Shown here: positions 1 through 6,931 of the stretch, piece after piece
How the letters are laid out: each line of letters starts with the position of its first letter
Numbering within the stretch: position 1 is the first letter of the stretch
Assembly: GCA_039029235.1 (NCBI GenBank)
Contig: JBCCGO010000035.1
Span: forward strand, 1-6,931
Source: JBCBRR01 sp039029235
GTDB taxonomy: Bacteria > Bacteroidota > Bacteroidia > Cytophagales > Amoebophilaceae
Length of the DNA: 6,931 nt
Direction: 5' to 3'
The notes under the pieces: model-generated
Databases searched by the model: none
Told to the model about the DNA's origin: nothing
Seen by the model: the letters and a program-made list of their open reading frames with translations, nothing else
Program-made: the position numbers and the translations under genes

Positions 1-1
1 A

Positions 2-304
2 GCAACAGACGATTCATACCTCTCGTCGATATTTGAATATATTGCATCTTTAGAAAAAGAGGTAGGCAAAGAAGTATACCAGTTTATACAAGCAGTATTC
101 ACCAACAAAACAGCAATGATCATGACATACGGCGAACAACTCGTACAACAAGGTGTACAGCAAGGAATGCAACAAGGAATACAACAAGGGATGCAGACCA
201 GAAATTGGGAAATAGCCAGGACGATGCTTCACAACCTACATCTAGGCGTAGATGTAGTCGAGCAAGCCACTGGGCTGAGCAAGCAAGAGCTAGCTAGCCT
301 GTAG
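2..304 (+). CDS. C-terminal part of an Rpn-family recombination-promoting nuclease/putative transposase (5' end outside window)
   Basis: The frame is open from the window edge to the TAG at 302-304, giving 100 residues with no start needed; the ATG at 116 is internal, because coding-like sequence (SSIFEYIASLEKEVGKEVY) runs straight through it. The visible part has a helical segment, then four QQG-x repeats (residues 49-64), then a tail reading EIARTMLHNL...VVEQATGLSKQELASL. That layout of Gln/Gly repeat followed by 'IA..ML..G.....I...TGLS..EI..L' is the standard C-terminus of the PD-(D/E)XK Rpn/T_den_put_tspse family (PDDEXK_2), which are DNA endonucleases linked to RecA-independent recombination. 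The catalytic domain is not in the window, so activity cannot be judged. The protein appears to end normally. Such genes are abundant in genomes of intracellular Bacteroidota. The family call is confident; intactness is unknown. Confidence 0.8.
   Translation, partial: ATDDSYLSSIFEYIASLEKEVGKEVYQFIQAVFTNKTAMIMTYGEQLVQQGVQQGMQQGIQQGMQTRNWEIARTMLHNLHLGVDVVEQATGLSKQELASL
146..193 (+). repeat. Four in-frame 12-nt tandem repeats encoding QQG(V/M/I)
   Basis: Four consecutive 12-nt units of the form CARCAAGGNRTR encode QQGV, QQGM, QQGI and QQGM within the Rpn-family tail. The units differ only at a few, mostly third, codon positions. The array keeps frame when units are gained or lost, so copy number probably varies among paralogues. 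Gln/Gly repeats of this kind are typical of the linker between the nuclease domain and the C-terminal helix in this family. Confidence 0.85.
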
Positions 305-535
305 GTCGCACAAACCAAGCAGTCACAGCAAGCAGAGGGGTGGCATTACCGCCTTCCTGTCCATCGCTCGCCTGCATCTTCCGACCAACAACGCCTGAGA
401 CTTTCTACCCCTCCCTCCTCGGCCTGGGGGACACCTTGCCAGAGCTCCCCAGACCTCTCTTACGCGTACTCGGGCTGCTACAGTGGAGTAAAAGAGCAAA
501 CATACGGCCGGCAGGGATTGGTAAGTTTATCAGCC

Positions 536-543
536 TACTTTTG
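536..543 (+). promoter_or_regulatory. Candidate Bacteroidota -7 element for the NeuD-like gene
   Basis: TACTTTTG matches the Bacteroidota -7 consensus TAnnTTTG at every fixed position and ends 18 nt before the ATG at 562, implying a leader of roughly 12 nt. A TTG at 518-520 is a possible -33 element, but the 15-nt spacing is shorter than usual. The rest of the 305-561 gap shows no gene I recognise. The start codon has no Shine-Dalgarno sequence and is preceded by an A/T-rich leader, as usual in this phylum. Confidence 0.4.
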
Positions 544-561
544 TAGTTGTTTTAAGAACAC

Positions 562-1200
562 ATGGAGAAGCCTATAATCATCCTAGGAGCAGGTGACCTG
601 GCCAACGCAGCCCTAGCAATCTTTCAGAAGAATGGGATCGTGGTCTATGGCTTGCTAGCCGAGGATGGGGCACTGCAGCGACAGGAGATCCACCATGTGC
701 CCATACTAGGTAGCCTGGCCGATGAGCAATATCTAGGGCTCTTGGGCAAAGACTGCGAAGCCTTTGTGGCGCTAGACAGCGATGCTGGCCGGCAGCAATG
801 GATTGCTACACTCCGTGAACAAAAACAGCTTTCACTGGTCAATGCCATCCACCCATCGGCGACCTTGGCCGAATCTGTGAGCACAGGCCATGGCAATTTG
901 ATCAATGTAGGCGCAAGCTTAGGCCCTGGCGTGACCTTGGGGAGTCACTGTATCATACACACCCATGCCACCATCGAGCCCAGAGCTGTTATCAAAGATT
1001 TTGCACAAATAGGAGCAGGCAGCATTATCGGTGCACAAGCTGTGATCGAAGATCATGTTTTTATGGGGATCGGGGCTACCCTGATTGCGGGTATACAAGT
1101 AGGGTCAGGAGCTAGCATAGGCGCTGGCTCGGTTGTCCTAGAGCATGTAAGGCCAGGAGCAAGGGTATTGGGCAACCCAGCCAAGCCTTTTGAACACTAG
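562..1200 (+). CDS. NeuD/PglD-family sugar O/N-acyltransferase with a left-handed beta-helix, atypical active site
   Basis: This 212-residue protein has the two-domain layout of the NeuD/PglD family. An N-terminal Rossmann-like nucleotide-sugar binding fold (residues 1-90) carries the glycine-rich IILGAGDLA loop at 6-14. A C-terminal hexapeptide-repeat beta-helix (about 95-205) has many [LIV]-G-x-G turns and the usual ending RVLGNPAKPF, where acetyl-CoA normally binds. Relatives acetylate sialic acid or UDP-amino sugars for capsule, glycan or lipopolysaccharide synthesis in the cytoplasm. In the family's active-site turn, normally E-H-[DE]-C, this protein reads E-P-R-A (139-142), so the catalytic His and its partner acid are absent; a second conserved His, usually ten residues later, is Gln149. 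His133 and His135 lie just upstream and might substitute. No glycosyltransferase or aminotransferase partner is adjacent. The fold is certain; the substrate, and even catalysis, are not. Confidence 0.82.
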   Translation: MEKPIIILGAGDLANAALAIFQKNGIVVYGLLAEDGALQRQEIHHVPILGSLADEQYLGLLGKDCEAFVALDSDAGRQQWIATLREQKQLSLVNAIHPSATLAESVSTGHGNLINVGASLGPGVTLGSHCIIHTHATIEPRAVIKDFAQIGAGSIIGAQAVIEDHVFMGIGATLIAGIQVGSGASIGAGSVVLEHVRPGARVLGNPAKPFEH

Positions 1201-1256
1201 CGTACACAAAGCGTACCACAAGCAGTGGGTAGCCAACCCTTGATGCGATAAGGAAG

Positions 1257-1278
1257 CAGTGCGCCAGATACAGCACTG
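1257..1278. terminator. Weak hairpin between the convergent acyltransferase and atpD genes
   Basis: CAGTGC (1257-1262) and GCACTG (1273-1278) form a 6-bp stem with a 10-nt loop, 57 nt past the acyltransferase stop. No T-run follows on either strand. Its place between convergent genes makes a terminator role plausible but unproven. Confidence 0.25.
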
Positions 1279-1299
1279 AGCTGGCCATACGCTATGAAA

Positions 1300-1333
1300 G
1301 GGCCAGGTATCGTAACCGCTTATGGCCTGGCCC
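1300..1333 (-). terminator. GC-rich hairpin just downstream of atpD
   Basis: GGGCCAGG (1300-1307) and CCTGGCCC (1326-1333) are perfect inverted arms, an 8-bp stem with an 18-nt loop, ending only 5 nt past the atpD stop codon. On the minus strand it is followed by CTTTCATAG rather than a clear U-run, so it is an imperfect intrinsic terminator. An overlapping alternative pairing exists between GGCCATA (1283-1289) and TATGGCC (1321-1327). The position suggests the atpD transcript ends here. Confidence 0.45.
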
Positions 1334-1338
1334 ATCGC

Positions 1339-2909
<1,571 letters not shown>

Positions 2910-3131
2910 AATGCTGGAGCTAGGTCAGACCTTGCGATACCTGCTGGCATGGCTGGCTAGGTCATGTTTTATGCGGCTAGGGACTGCATGGGCCAGCTTT
3001 TAAGCGTAGCTAGGCGTAAATATGATCAAAAAAATCACGATTACATGGCTTGGGCTGACGTGTAGGCTTAGGTATGGATGGCTGGCGTTATACGGCTGGT
3101 GTAGCAATATGGTTCAGCGGAATTTATTTAT

Positions 3132-3171
3132 TGGCTCGTAGGCCTGCAGCTCGCTGCAGGCCTACGAGCCA
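3132..3171 (-). terminator. Perfect 19-bp inverted repeat, probable strong hairpin terminator of sppA
   Basis: TGGCTCGTAGGCCTGCAGC (3132-3150) is repeated exactly in reverse complement at 3153-3171, separated by TC. It lies 63 nt past the sppA stop and ahead of the atpD promoter, as expected for a transcription barrier. The stem is longer and more perfect than most intrinsic terminators, and neither strand has a proper U-run after it (minus strand: AATAAATAAATT). An interspersed palindromic element or protein-binding site is the main alternative. Confidence 0.5.
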
Positions 3172-3234
3172 GTGGTATCTTGACTATAAGCTTCGGCCAT
3201 GCCGGCGGGAAGCGGTAAATATTGCAGCCCATGG

Positions 3235-4986
3235 CTAGTCAATCTCAATAGCATAGGGCAACCACGCCTGGATTCCTCGCATAGCGTGTAGCTGACGGAT
3301 ATTCTGAAGATAGGGAGCCACCTGGTGGTATGTATTGTCTACAAGCATTTTACCCTGCATATCACTCCAGAGGTTCAGGGCCTCTTCTAGCCAGGTGCTA
3401 GCTGGGGGGTAGTATGAGACCGTGTATGCCCCTGCCAAGGAGGCCAGATCAGCGGCTTTTTCAATAGCATTTTCTAGGCTACCCAGCTCGTCCACCAAGC
3501 CATGCTCTTGAGCGAGGCTTGCAGGCCAAACCCTACCTCCCGACACGCGTTCTGCCTCTGCTGGGCTCATTTGTCTACTGGTGGACACCAGCGCTACAAA
3601 CTGTGTATAAGCTTGATCAACCATGCGCTGTATCACGTCTTTTTCATGAGCACTCGGTGGCCTGGTCATGCTCAGCAAGTCTGCTGATGGCGCGGTTTTG
3701 ACACCATCTACGGTGATGCCCAGCTTGTTGCTAAGCAAGGAGTCGATGGTGAAGTAAAGACCAAAGACACCGACAGAACCTGTGATAGTCGTAGGATGGG
3801 CTATGATGTAGTCACAAGCCAACGCCAAGTAGTATCCTCCTGAGGTTGCCACATCACCCAGAGAAGCTACGATAGGCTTACAGGCTCGGGTGAGCATCAG
3901 CTCCCTCCGCATAGTATCAGAGGCTAGCATGCTTCCTCCAGGAGAGTTGATTCTAAGGACTATTGCTTTGACCTGAGGGTCTTCTCTAAGTCGCTTCAGA
4001 TCCCTGACAAAGGTCTGGGTGCTGATACTACCAGGTTGCGCAGGGTCATCCGTAATAGAGCCTGACGCTACCAATACAGCGACTTGCGTCTTCGGTGATT
4101 TTGGGACCTGGTTTACTTTAATATACTTGTTGAGGCTTACATAGGTTACCGCATCCCTTTCAGCTAGCCCCAGCTTGGTTTTCATCCACGCTTCGGCATC
4201 ATCAGCGTATCCTACCTTAGTGATTAGCTGAGCCGCATGCGCTTCCTGCGGGTCCTTAATAGCTAGGTCATTCACCATCTGACGCAAGGATGTGGCTGAA
4301 AGGCCTCTATCAGTAGCGATTTTATCGATCAAGTGATCGTATAGCGTGCTTAGGAGTACCTCGTACTGGTGTTTGCTAGCCTCACTCATGGCACTTCTTA
4401 CCAAGGGCTCTGCGGCACTTTTGTACTGGCCTGCTACAAATACTTGGGGTTCAACTTCTAGCTTCTCCAGGAGACCTTTGTAGAATAGAACTGCTAAGCT
4501 AAGTCCATTAAGCAAGAAAATACCAGCAGGATGTGCCATTACCTCATCAGCCAGAGAAGCTAAATAGAAGGTCTTCTGAGTGTACGCCTCGCTATAGGCT
4601 ATGACAAACTTCCCAGTAGCTTTAAAAGCCTGTAAAGCCTCCCTGACTTCGGCCAGGCTGGCCCAGCCTGCTATCAACTGCTTTACCGATAGGTAAATAC
4701 CTTTGATATGGGGATCTTTTTGGGCATTCTTGATCGCTGCTTTGAGCGCTACAAGATCGATCAGCTGCTCCCTTTTTTCTACCAAAGCTGGTAGCGGATC
4801 CCTAGATACATATTCTACTAACTTCCCCGACAGCTCTATACGCAAGACAGTCGGGTCAGCAAGCTTGTCCGGCTTTGGCTGGCTGCCAAACCACACCGCA
4901 CTACTGAGGGTAAGGCCTACAAGCAACCCAAGGGCTAGAAAGAATCCGAGTGTGGTGGCCAATACTTGTTGGGAAAATCGTCTCAT
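3235..4986 (-). CDS. sppA: Signal peptide peptidase SppA, 67K type (protease IV, family S49)
   Basis: This 583-residue membrane serine protease is expected to degrade cleaved signal peptides and membrane fragments. A basic start (MRRF) and a hydrophobic segment at about 8-32 form an N-terminal membrane anchor. Two tandem S49 domains follow: the N-terminal one (about 80-260) supplies the general-base Lys189 in GQYKSAAEP, and the C-terminal one (about 300-500) supplies the nucleophile Ser382 in TSGGYY, followed by HPTTITGSVGVFG. This Lys/Ser split between domains is the hallmark of the long E. coli-type enzyme, and the length is close to the usual 590-620. Both catalytic residues are present, so the enzyme should be active. 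The ATG at 4986 directly precedes the anchor and fits. The gene lies 111 nt downstream of a tRNA on the same strand, with no clear promoter of its own between them. Confidence 0.96.
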   Translation of the reverse strand: MRRFSQQVLATTLGFFLALGLLVGLTLSSAVWFGSQPKPDKLADPTVLRIELSGKLVEYVSRDPLPALVEKREQLIDLVALKAAIKNAQKDPHIKGIYLSVKQLIAGWASLAEVREALQAFKATGKFVIAYSEAYTQKTFYLASLADEVMAHPAGIFLLNGLSLAVLFYKGLLEKLEVEPQVFVAGQYKSAAEPLVRSAMSEASKHQYEVLLSTLYDHLIDKIATDRGLSATSLRQMVNDLAIKDPQEAHAAQLITKVGYADDAEAWMKTKLGLAERDAVTYVSLNKYIKVNQVPKSPKTQVAVLVASGSITDDPAQPGSISTQTFVRDLKRLREDPQVKAIVLRINSPGGSMLASDTMRRELMLTRACKPIVASLGDVATSGGYYLALACDYIIAHPTTITGSVGVFGLYFTIDSLLSNKLGITVDGVKTAPSADLLSMTRPPSAHEKDVIQRMVDQAYTQFVALVSTSRQMSPAEAERVSGGRVWPASLAQEHGLVDELGSLENAIEKAADLASLAGAYTVSYYPPASTWLEEALNLWSDMQGKMLVDNTYHQVAPYLQNIRQLHAMRGIQAWLPYAIEID

Positions 4987-5097
4987 AGTATACCATTATT
5001 CCAGGCGCTAATTATGCTCAGCCGCTCCAGCACAAAGCCGAGCGCTTATCAAAACCGCGTCTGCATCGCATGCTCGCTAGCTACATCAGTTGGCTAG

Positions 5098-5169
5098 TAG
5101 CGGGGACAGGATTCGAACCTGTGACCTTCGGATTATGAGCCCGACGAGCTACCTCTGCTCTACCCCGCG
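5098..5169 (-). tRNA. Initiator tRNA-fMet (anticodon CAU)
   Basis: The minus strand folds as a 72-nt cloverleaf to base 73: acceptor CGCGGGG/CCCCGCT, D stem GAGC/GCTC, anticodon loop CTCATAA, variable AGGTC, and T stem ACAGG/CCTGT with TTCGAAT loop. Initiator features are the unpaired C1/U72 end, the A11-U24 D-stem pair and the anticodon stem TCGGG. The 3' CCA is not encoded (ACTA follows), so it must be added by CCA-adding enzyme. The third of the three initiator G-C pairs (31:39) is here G-U, because the 3' strand reads TCCGA. The gene diverges from era and is co-directional with sppA. Confidence 0.95.
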
Positions 5170-5310
5170 ATCTCTACACAAGCCGTATAATCACCAGCTT
5201 TTCAGGCAATTGGTTGAGCTTACCATTTAACTAGCCCAGAAGCACCTGGTGCGTACGGAACGTTAAGATAAAGAATTTTTCGTAGTTTCCGCATAACCTC
5301 TATCTTTTTT

Positions 5311-6192
5311 ATGGAACAACAACCTCACAAAGCAGGATTTGTAAGCATTATCGGCAGGCCTAACGTAGGCAAGTCAACCTTGCTGAATACGCTAGTAGGG
5401 GAGCGGATCGCCATCACAACGCCCAAGGCCCAGACAACGCGCCACCAACTACGGGGAATCTGCCATGGGAGCAACTTCCAGGTGGTATACACCGATACGC
5501 CCGGTATACTTACCCCTACCTATGCGCTGCAAAAGCACATGATGCAGGCTGTCTATGACGCACTGGCAGGTGTAGACGTACTACTCTGGGTGGTAGATGT
5601 GTATACGAAGTATGACCAAGCTGAGCTCCCAGCCAGGATACGCGCAAAGGCCATCCCTACGCTACTGCTCATTAACAAAATAGACCTAGTAAGCACTGCC
5701 CAGCTAGCAAAGATCATGCATGACTGGAAAGCACGGGCCAGAGTCAGTGCCATTATCCCCATCGCTGCCCTACAGTCACTGAATACAGCACAAGTCTTAG
5801 AGCACATCTTGGCTTATTTGCCTGAGCACCCCCCTTACTACCCCAGCGACATGCTCACTGACAAGCCGACACGTTTTTTTGCTGCAGAGATTGTTCGCGA
5901 ACAGCTGCTACGCCACTATCGCCAAGAAGTTCCTTATAGCACCGAGGTAGTGATCGAATCCTTCAAAGAGACAGAAACCATAGTCAAGATCAGCGCCACC
6001 ATATACGTAGAGCGGGCTAGCCAGAAGGCTATCTTGATTGGCCATCAAGGTAAAGCGCTCAAGAAAGTAGGCATAGCAGCCCGGCAAGTCCTAGAGCAGT
6101 TTCTTGGCAAGCGCGTATTTCTGGCCCAGCATGTAAAAGTACTGGCCGGGTGGCGCAACAAGGAGCAGCTATTGCAGCGATTGGCCATCTGA
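5311..6192 (+). CDS. era: GTPase Era, 30S ribosomal subunit assembly factor
   Basis: Era is a cytoplasmic GTPase that binds the 3' end of 16S rRNA during 30S maturation. The 293-residue length fits the family. The G domain shows G1 GRPNVGKS (15-22), the switch segment TTPKAQTTRHQ (36-46), G3 DTPG (62-65) and G4 NKID (122-125). G5 reads PIAAL (150-154) where ISAL is usual. The C-terminal KH domain follows the linker LPEHPPYYP (170-178), with the RNA-binding GHQG loop at 244-247 and the family ending HVKVLAGWRNKEQLLQRLAI. The ATG at 5311 is preceded by a T-rich leader with no Shine-Dalgarno and is the only start consistent with the G1 spacing. It appears monocistronic; der, a frequent neighbour in Bacteroidota, is not present. 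A divergent promoter should lie in 5170-5310, but no convincing motif was seen. Confidence 0.97.
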   Translation: MEQQPHKAGFVSIIGRPNVGKSTLLNTLVGERIAITTPKAQTTRHQLRGICHGSNFQVVYTDTPGILTPTYALQKHMMQAVYDALAGVDVLLWVVDVYTKYDQAELPARIRAKAIPTLLLINKIDLVSTAQLAKIMHDWKARARVSAIIPIAALQSLNTAQVLEHILAYLPEHPPYYPSDMLTDKPTRFFAAEIVREQLLRHYRQEVPYSTEVVIESFKETETIVKISATIYVERASQKAILIGHQGKALKKVGIAARQVLEQFLGKRVFLAQHVKVLAGWRNKEQLLQRLAI

Positions 6193-6773
6193 AGCAAAGT
6201 CATAACCAGTGCCCAGGCGTCGTCAGTCGCGTACGCCATACTTACGAACTAGCTATCTCCAGACTCAGAAGAAGATCTACAACGAAGCATACAACAATTC
6301 GTGTACAGACCAGGAAGCTGCAGGTTCCCTAGAACATGCTTCCCAGCCCTCCTGTAGGCATAGATAGCATTCAGCGGGCTTGTGGAGCTTAGTAGGGTAG
6401 CCTCAAACCAACTGCAAGCCGACAGACCAACCCAGCCTTACAGAGCTTGCCAAGCCTCACCCACGCCACTGGTCTCCAGCAAGAGCTCGCATCTAGCTAG
6501 AAGCCCTAGCGCACCAGGTGAGCACTTGCCATTGCCAAGAAGATGTATGCGCTACATTTGCAAGTAGAGAAGGCAAGCCAGTCAGTCTTGATACCATAGT
6601 GCAGCCTAGCGCCATGAATAGGCCTTTGAGAACGCACCGGTACTTAGCTAGAAGACAGGACTTGCCAGCATAAAATTTTTGCGTGAAATTGATTCACTTA
6701 CTTGGAAGCTACTCAGTGAACTTTTGTGATAGTCTTGAAGCTAATTTAAAACCGAACATAACTATCTAGCACC
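6193..6773. other. 581-nt intergenic region without a recognisable gene
   Basis: Reading both strands I find no protein I recognise, no RNA gene and no strong terminator for era. Short inverted repeats are present (GGCGT/ACGCC at 6216-6237; GGAAGC/GCTTCC at 6313-6343) but weak. Composition is balanced to about 6670, then turns clearly A/T-rich up to the lipoprotein start, which marks the last 100 nt as a promoter region. The first 480 nt may be eroded former coding sequence. Confidence 0.6.
6683..6749 (+). promoter_or_regulatory. Candidate promoter/operator region of the lipoprotein gene
   Basis: This A/T-rich stretch has three GTGAA half-sites in overlapping dyads: GTGAA (6683-6687) with TTCAC (6693-6697), and TTCACT (6693-6698) with AGTGAA (6715-6720). 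Two imperfect -7 elements follow: TAGTCTTG (6730-6737, one mismatch to TAnnTTTG) and TAATTTAA (6742-6749). No well-spaced -33 TTG is evident. The arrangement suggests a regulated promoter, but this rests on motif reading alone. Confidence 0.3.
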
Positions 6774-6931
6774 ATGAAAAGTACGAACTTCTACACCCAA
6801 AGCCATCGAAGCGCGGCCAGGGTATTATTTATAGTATGGCTGCTCACGAGCTGTAGCCCAGACGCCACCCTAGCTGCCCCCGAGGGCGCGGGAGCTCTGG
6901 TGAGCACAACCGCAACGAGCTCTCTAGACCA
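6774..6931 (+). CDS. N-terminus of a predicted lipoprotein (3' end outside window)
   Basis: Fifty-two codons are visible from the ATG at 6774 to the window edge. The N-terminus is a lipoprotein signal peptide: a polar/basic n-region with Lys2, His11, Arg12 and Arg16, a short hydrophobic core VLFIVWLL (17-24), and lipobox LTSC with the lipidated Cys27. Ser follows the Cys, so there is no inner-membrane retention Asp by the E. coli rule. The mature part starts as a low-complexity Ala/Ser/Thr/Pro linker (SPDATLAAPEGAGAL...), a common tether for a surface or periplasmic domain. I have an uncertain memory of similar leader peptides on repeat-rich proteins of Amoebophilus-type bacteria, but the functional domain is not in the window. 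The gene begins after a 581-nt gap and has its own A/T-rich upstream region. Function unknown. Confidence 0.75.
   Translation, partial: MKSTNFYTQSHRSAARVLFIVWLLTSCSPDATLAAPEGAGALVSTTATSSLD

Noticed and set aside
146..193. Short tandem repeats as a CRISPR-like array
   Set aside because: Units are 12 nt, directly adjacent without spacers, and encode an in-frame QQGx protein repeat.
340..546. 68-codon plus-strand ORF starting with GTG
   Set aside because: Pro/Leu-rich with no recognisable motif, a rare start type, and its 3' end overlaps the likely -7 element of the next gene. Treated as chance.
1138..1335. Minus-strand ORF downstream of atpD, checked as a possible atpC
   Set aside because: The translation is Trp/Cys/His-rich with no epsilon-subunit pattern and overlaps the end of the convergent acyltransferase gene.
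5016..5043. Hairpin GCTCAGC/GCCGAGC between tRNA-fMet and sppA
   Set aside because: Seven base pairs only if one G-U is allowed on the minus-strand RNA, with a 14-nt loop and no U-run. Too weak to call a terminator, and sppA may depend on read-through from the tRNA promoter.
5098..5169. Reading the CAU tRNA as elongator Met or lysidine-type Ile
   Set aside because: The unpaired 1:72 end, A11-U24 pair and TCGGG anticodon stem identify the initiator despite the 31:39 wobble.
5283..5290. TAGTTTCC as an era -7 element
   Set aside because: Two of the six fixed consensus positions fail and no TTG lies at the expected distance upstream.
6382..6567. 61-codon plus-strand ORF downstream of era
   Set aside because: Low-complexity Ser/Pro/Arg composition with no motif and no promoter signal; consistent with chance in a long gap.

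Overview
The window looks like the chromosome of a Bacteroidota bacterium, most likely a host-associated or intracellular member of the Cytophagales near the Amoebophilus/Cardinium group. The phylum call rests on three observations. The ATP synthase beta subunit carries the phylum's typical extra stretch after the GERTREG motif. Start codons lack Shine-Dalgarno sequences. TAnnTTTG-like -7 elements lie upstream of some genes. The family-level placement is an inference from the Rpn-type transposase, the lipoprotein at the right edge, the sparse gene packing (about 23% non-coding) and several unusual residues in housekeeping genes. Base composition is near 50% GC by eye, higher than I would expect for the named genera, so a related lineage is more likely than either of them.

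Layout from left to right. (1) 2-304, plus strand: C-terminal tail of an Rpn-family PD-(D/E)XK nuclease/putative transposase with a QQGx tandem repeat. (2) 562-1200, plus: NeuD/PglD-type left-handed beta-helix acyltransferase whose usual catalytic His-Asp/Glu position reads Pro-Arg. (3) 1339-2844, minus: atpD, standing alone without atpC, with a GC-rich hairpin just past its stop. (4) 2845-3234: gene-poor gap holding a perfect 19-bp inverted repeat and a candidate atpD promoter. (5) 3235-4986, minus: sppA, a 67K-type membrane signal peptide peptidase. (6) 5098-5169, minus: initiator tRNA-fMet(CAU) with a G-U wobble in the normally invariant GGG:CCC anticodon stem. (7) 5311-6192, plus: the GTPase gene era, divergent from the tRNA. 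(8) 6193-6773: a 581-nt gap without a recognisable gene. (9) 6774 to the right edge, plus: N-terminus of a lipoprotein.

Most genes are single transcription units rather than parts of one pathway. The core functions are ATP synthesis (atpD), translation initiation (tRNA-fMet), 30S ribosome maturation (era) and membrane proteostasis (sppA). They are interspersed with mobile or surface functions (Rpn relic, acyltransferase, lipoprotein). I found no CRISPR array, toxin-antitoxin pair, phage module or complete insertion sequence. No new multi-gene system is visible. The most interesting signals are the 40-nt perfect palindrome, the active-site substitution in the acyltransferase, the altered initiator tRNA stem, the lone atpD, and about 8-fold enrichment of the hexamer GCTAGC.
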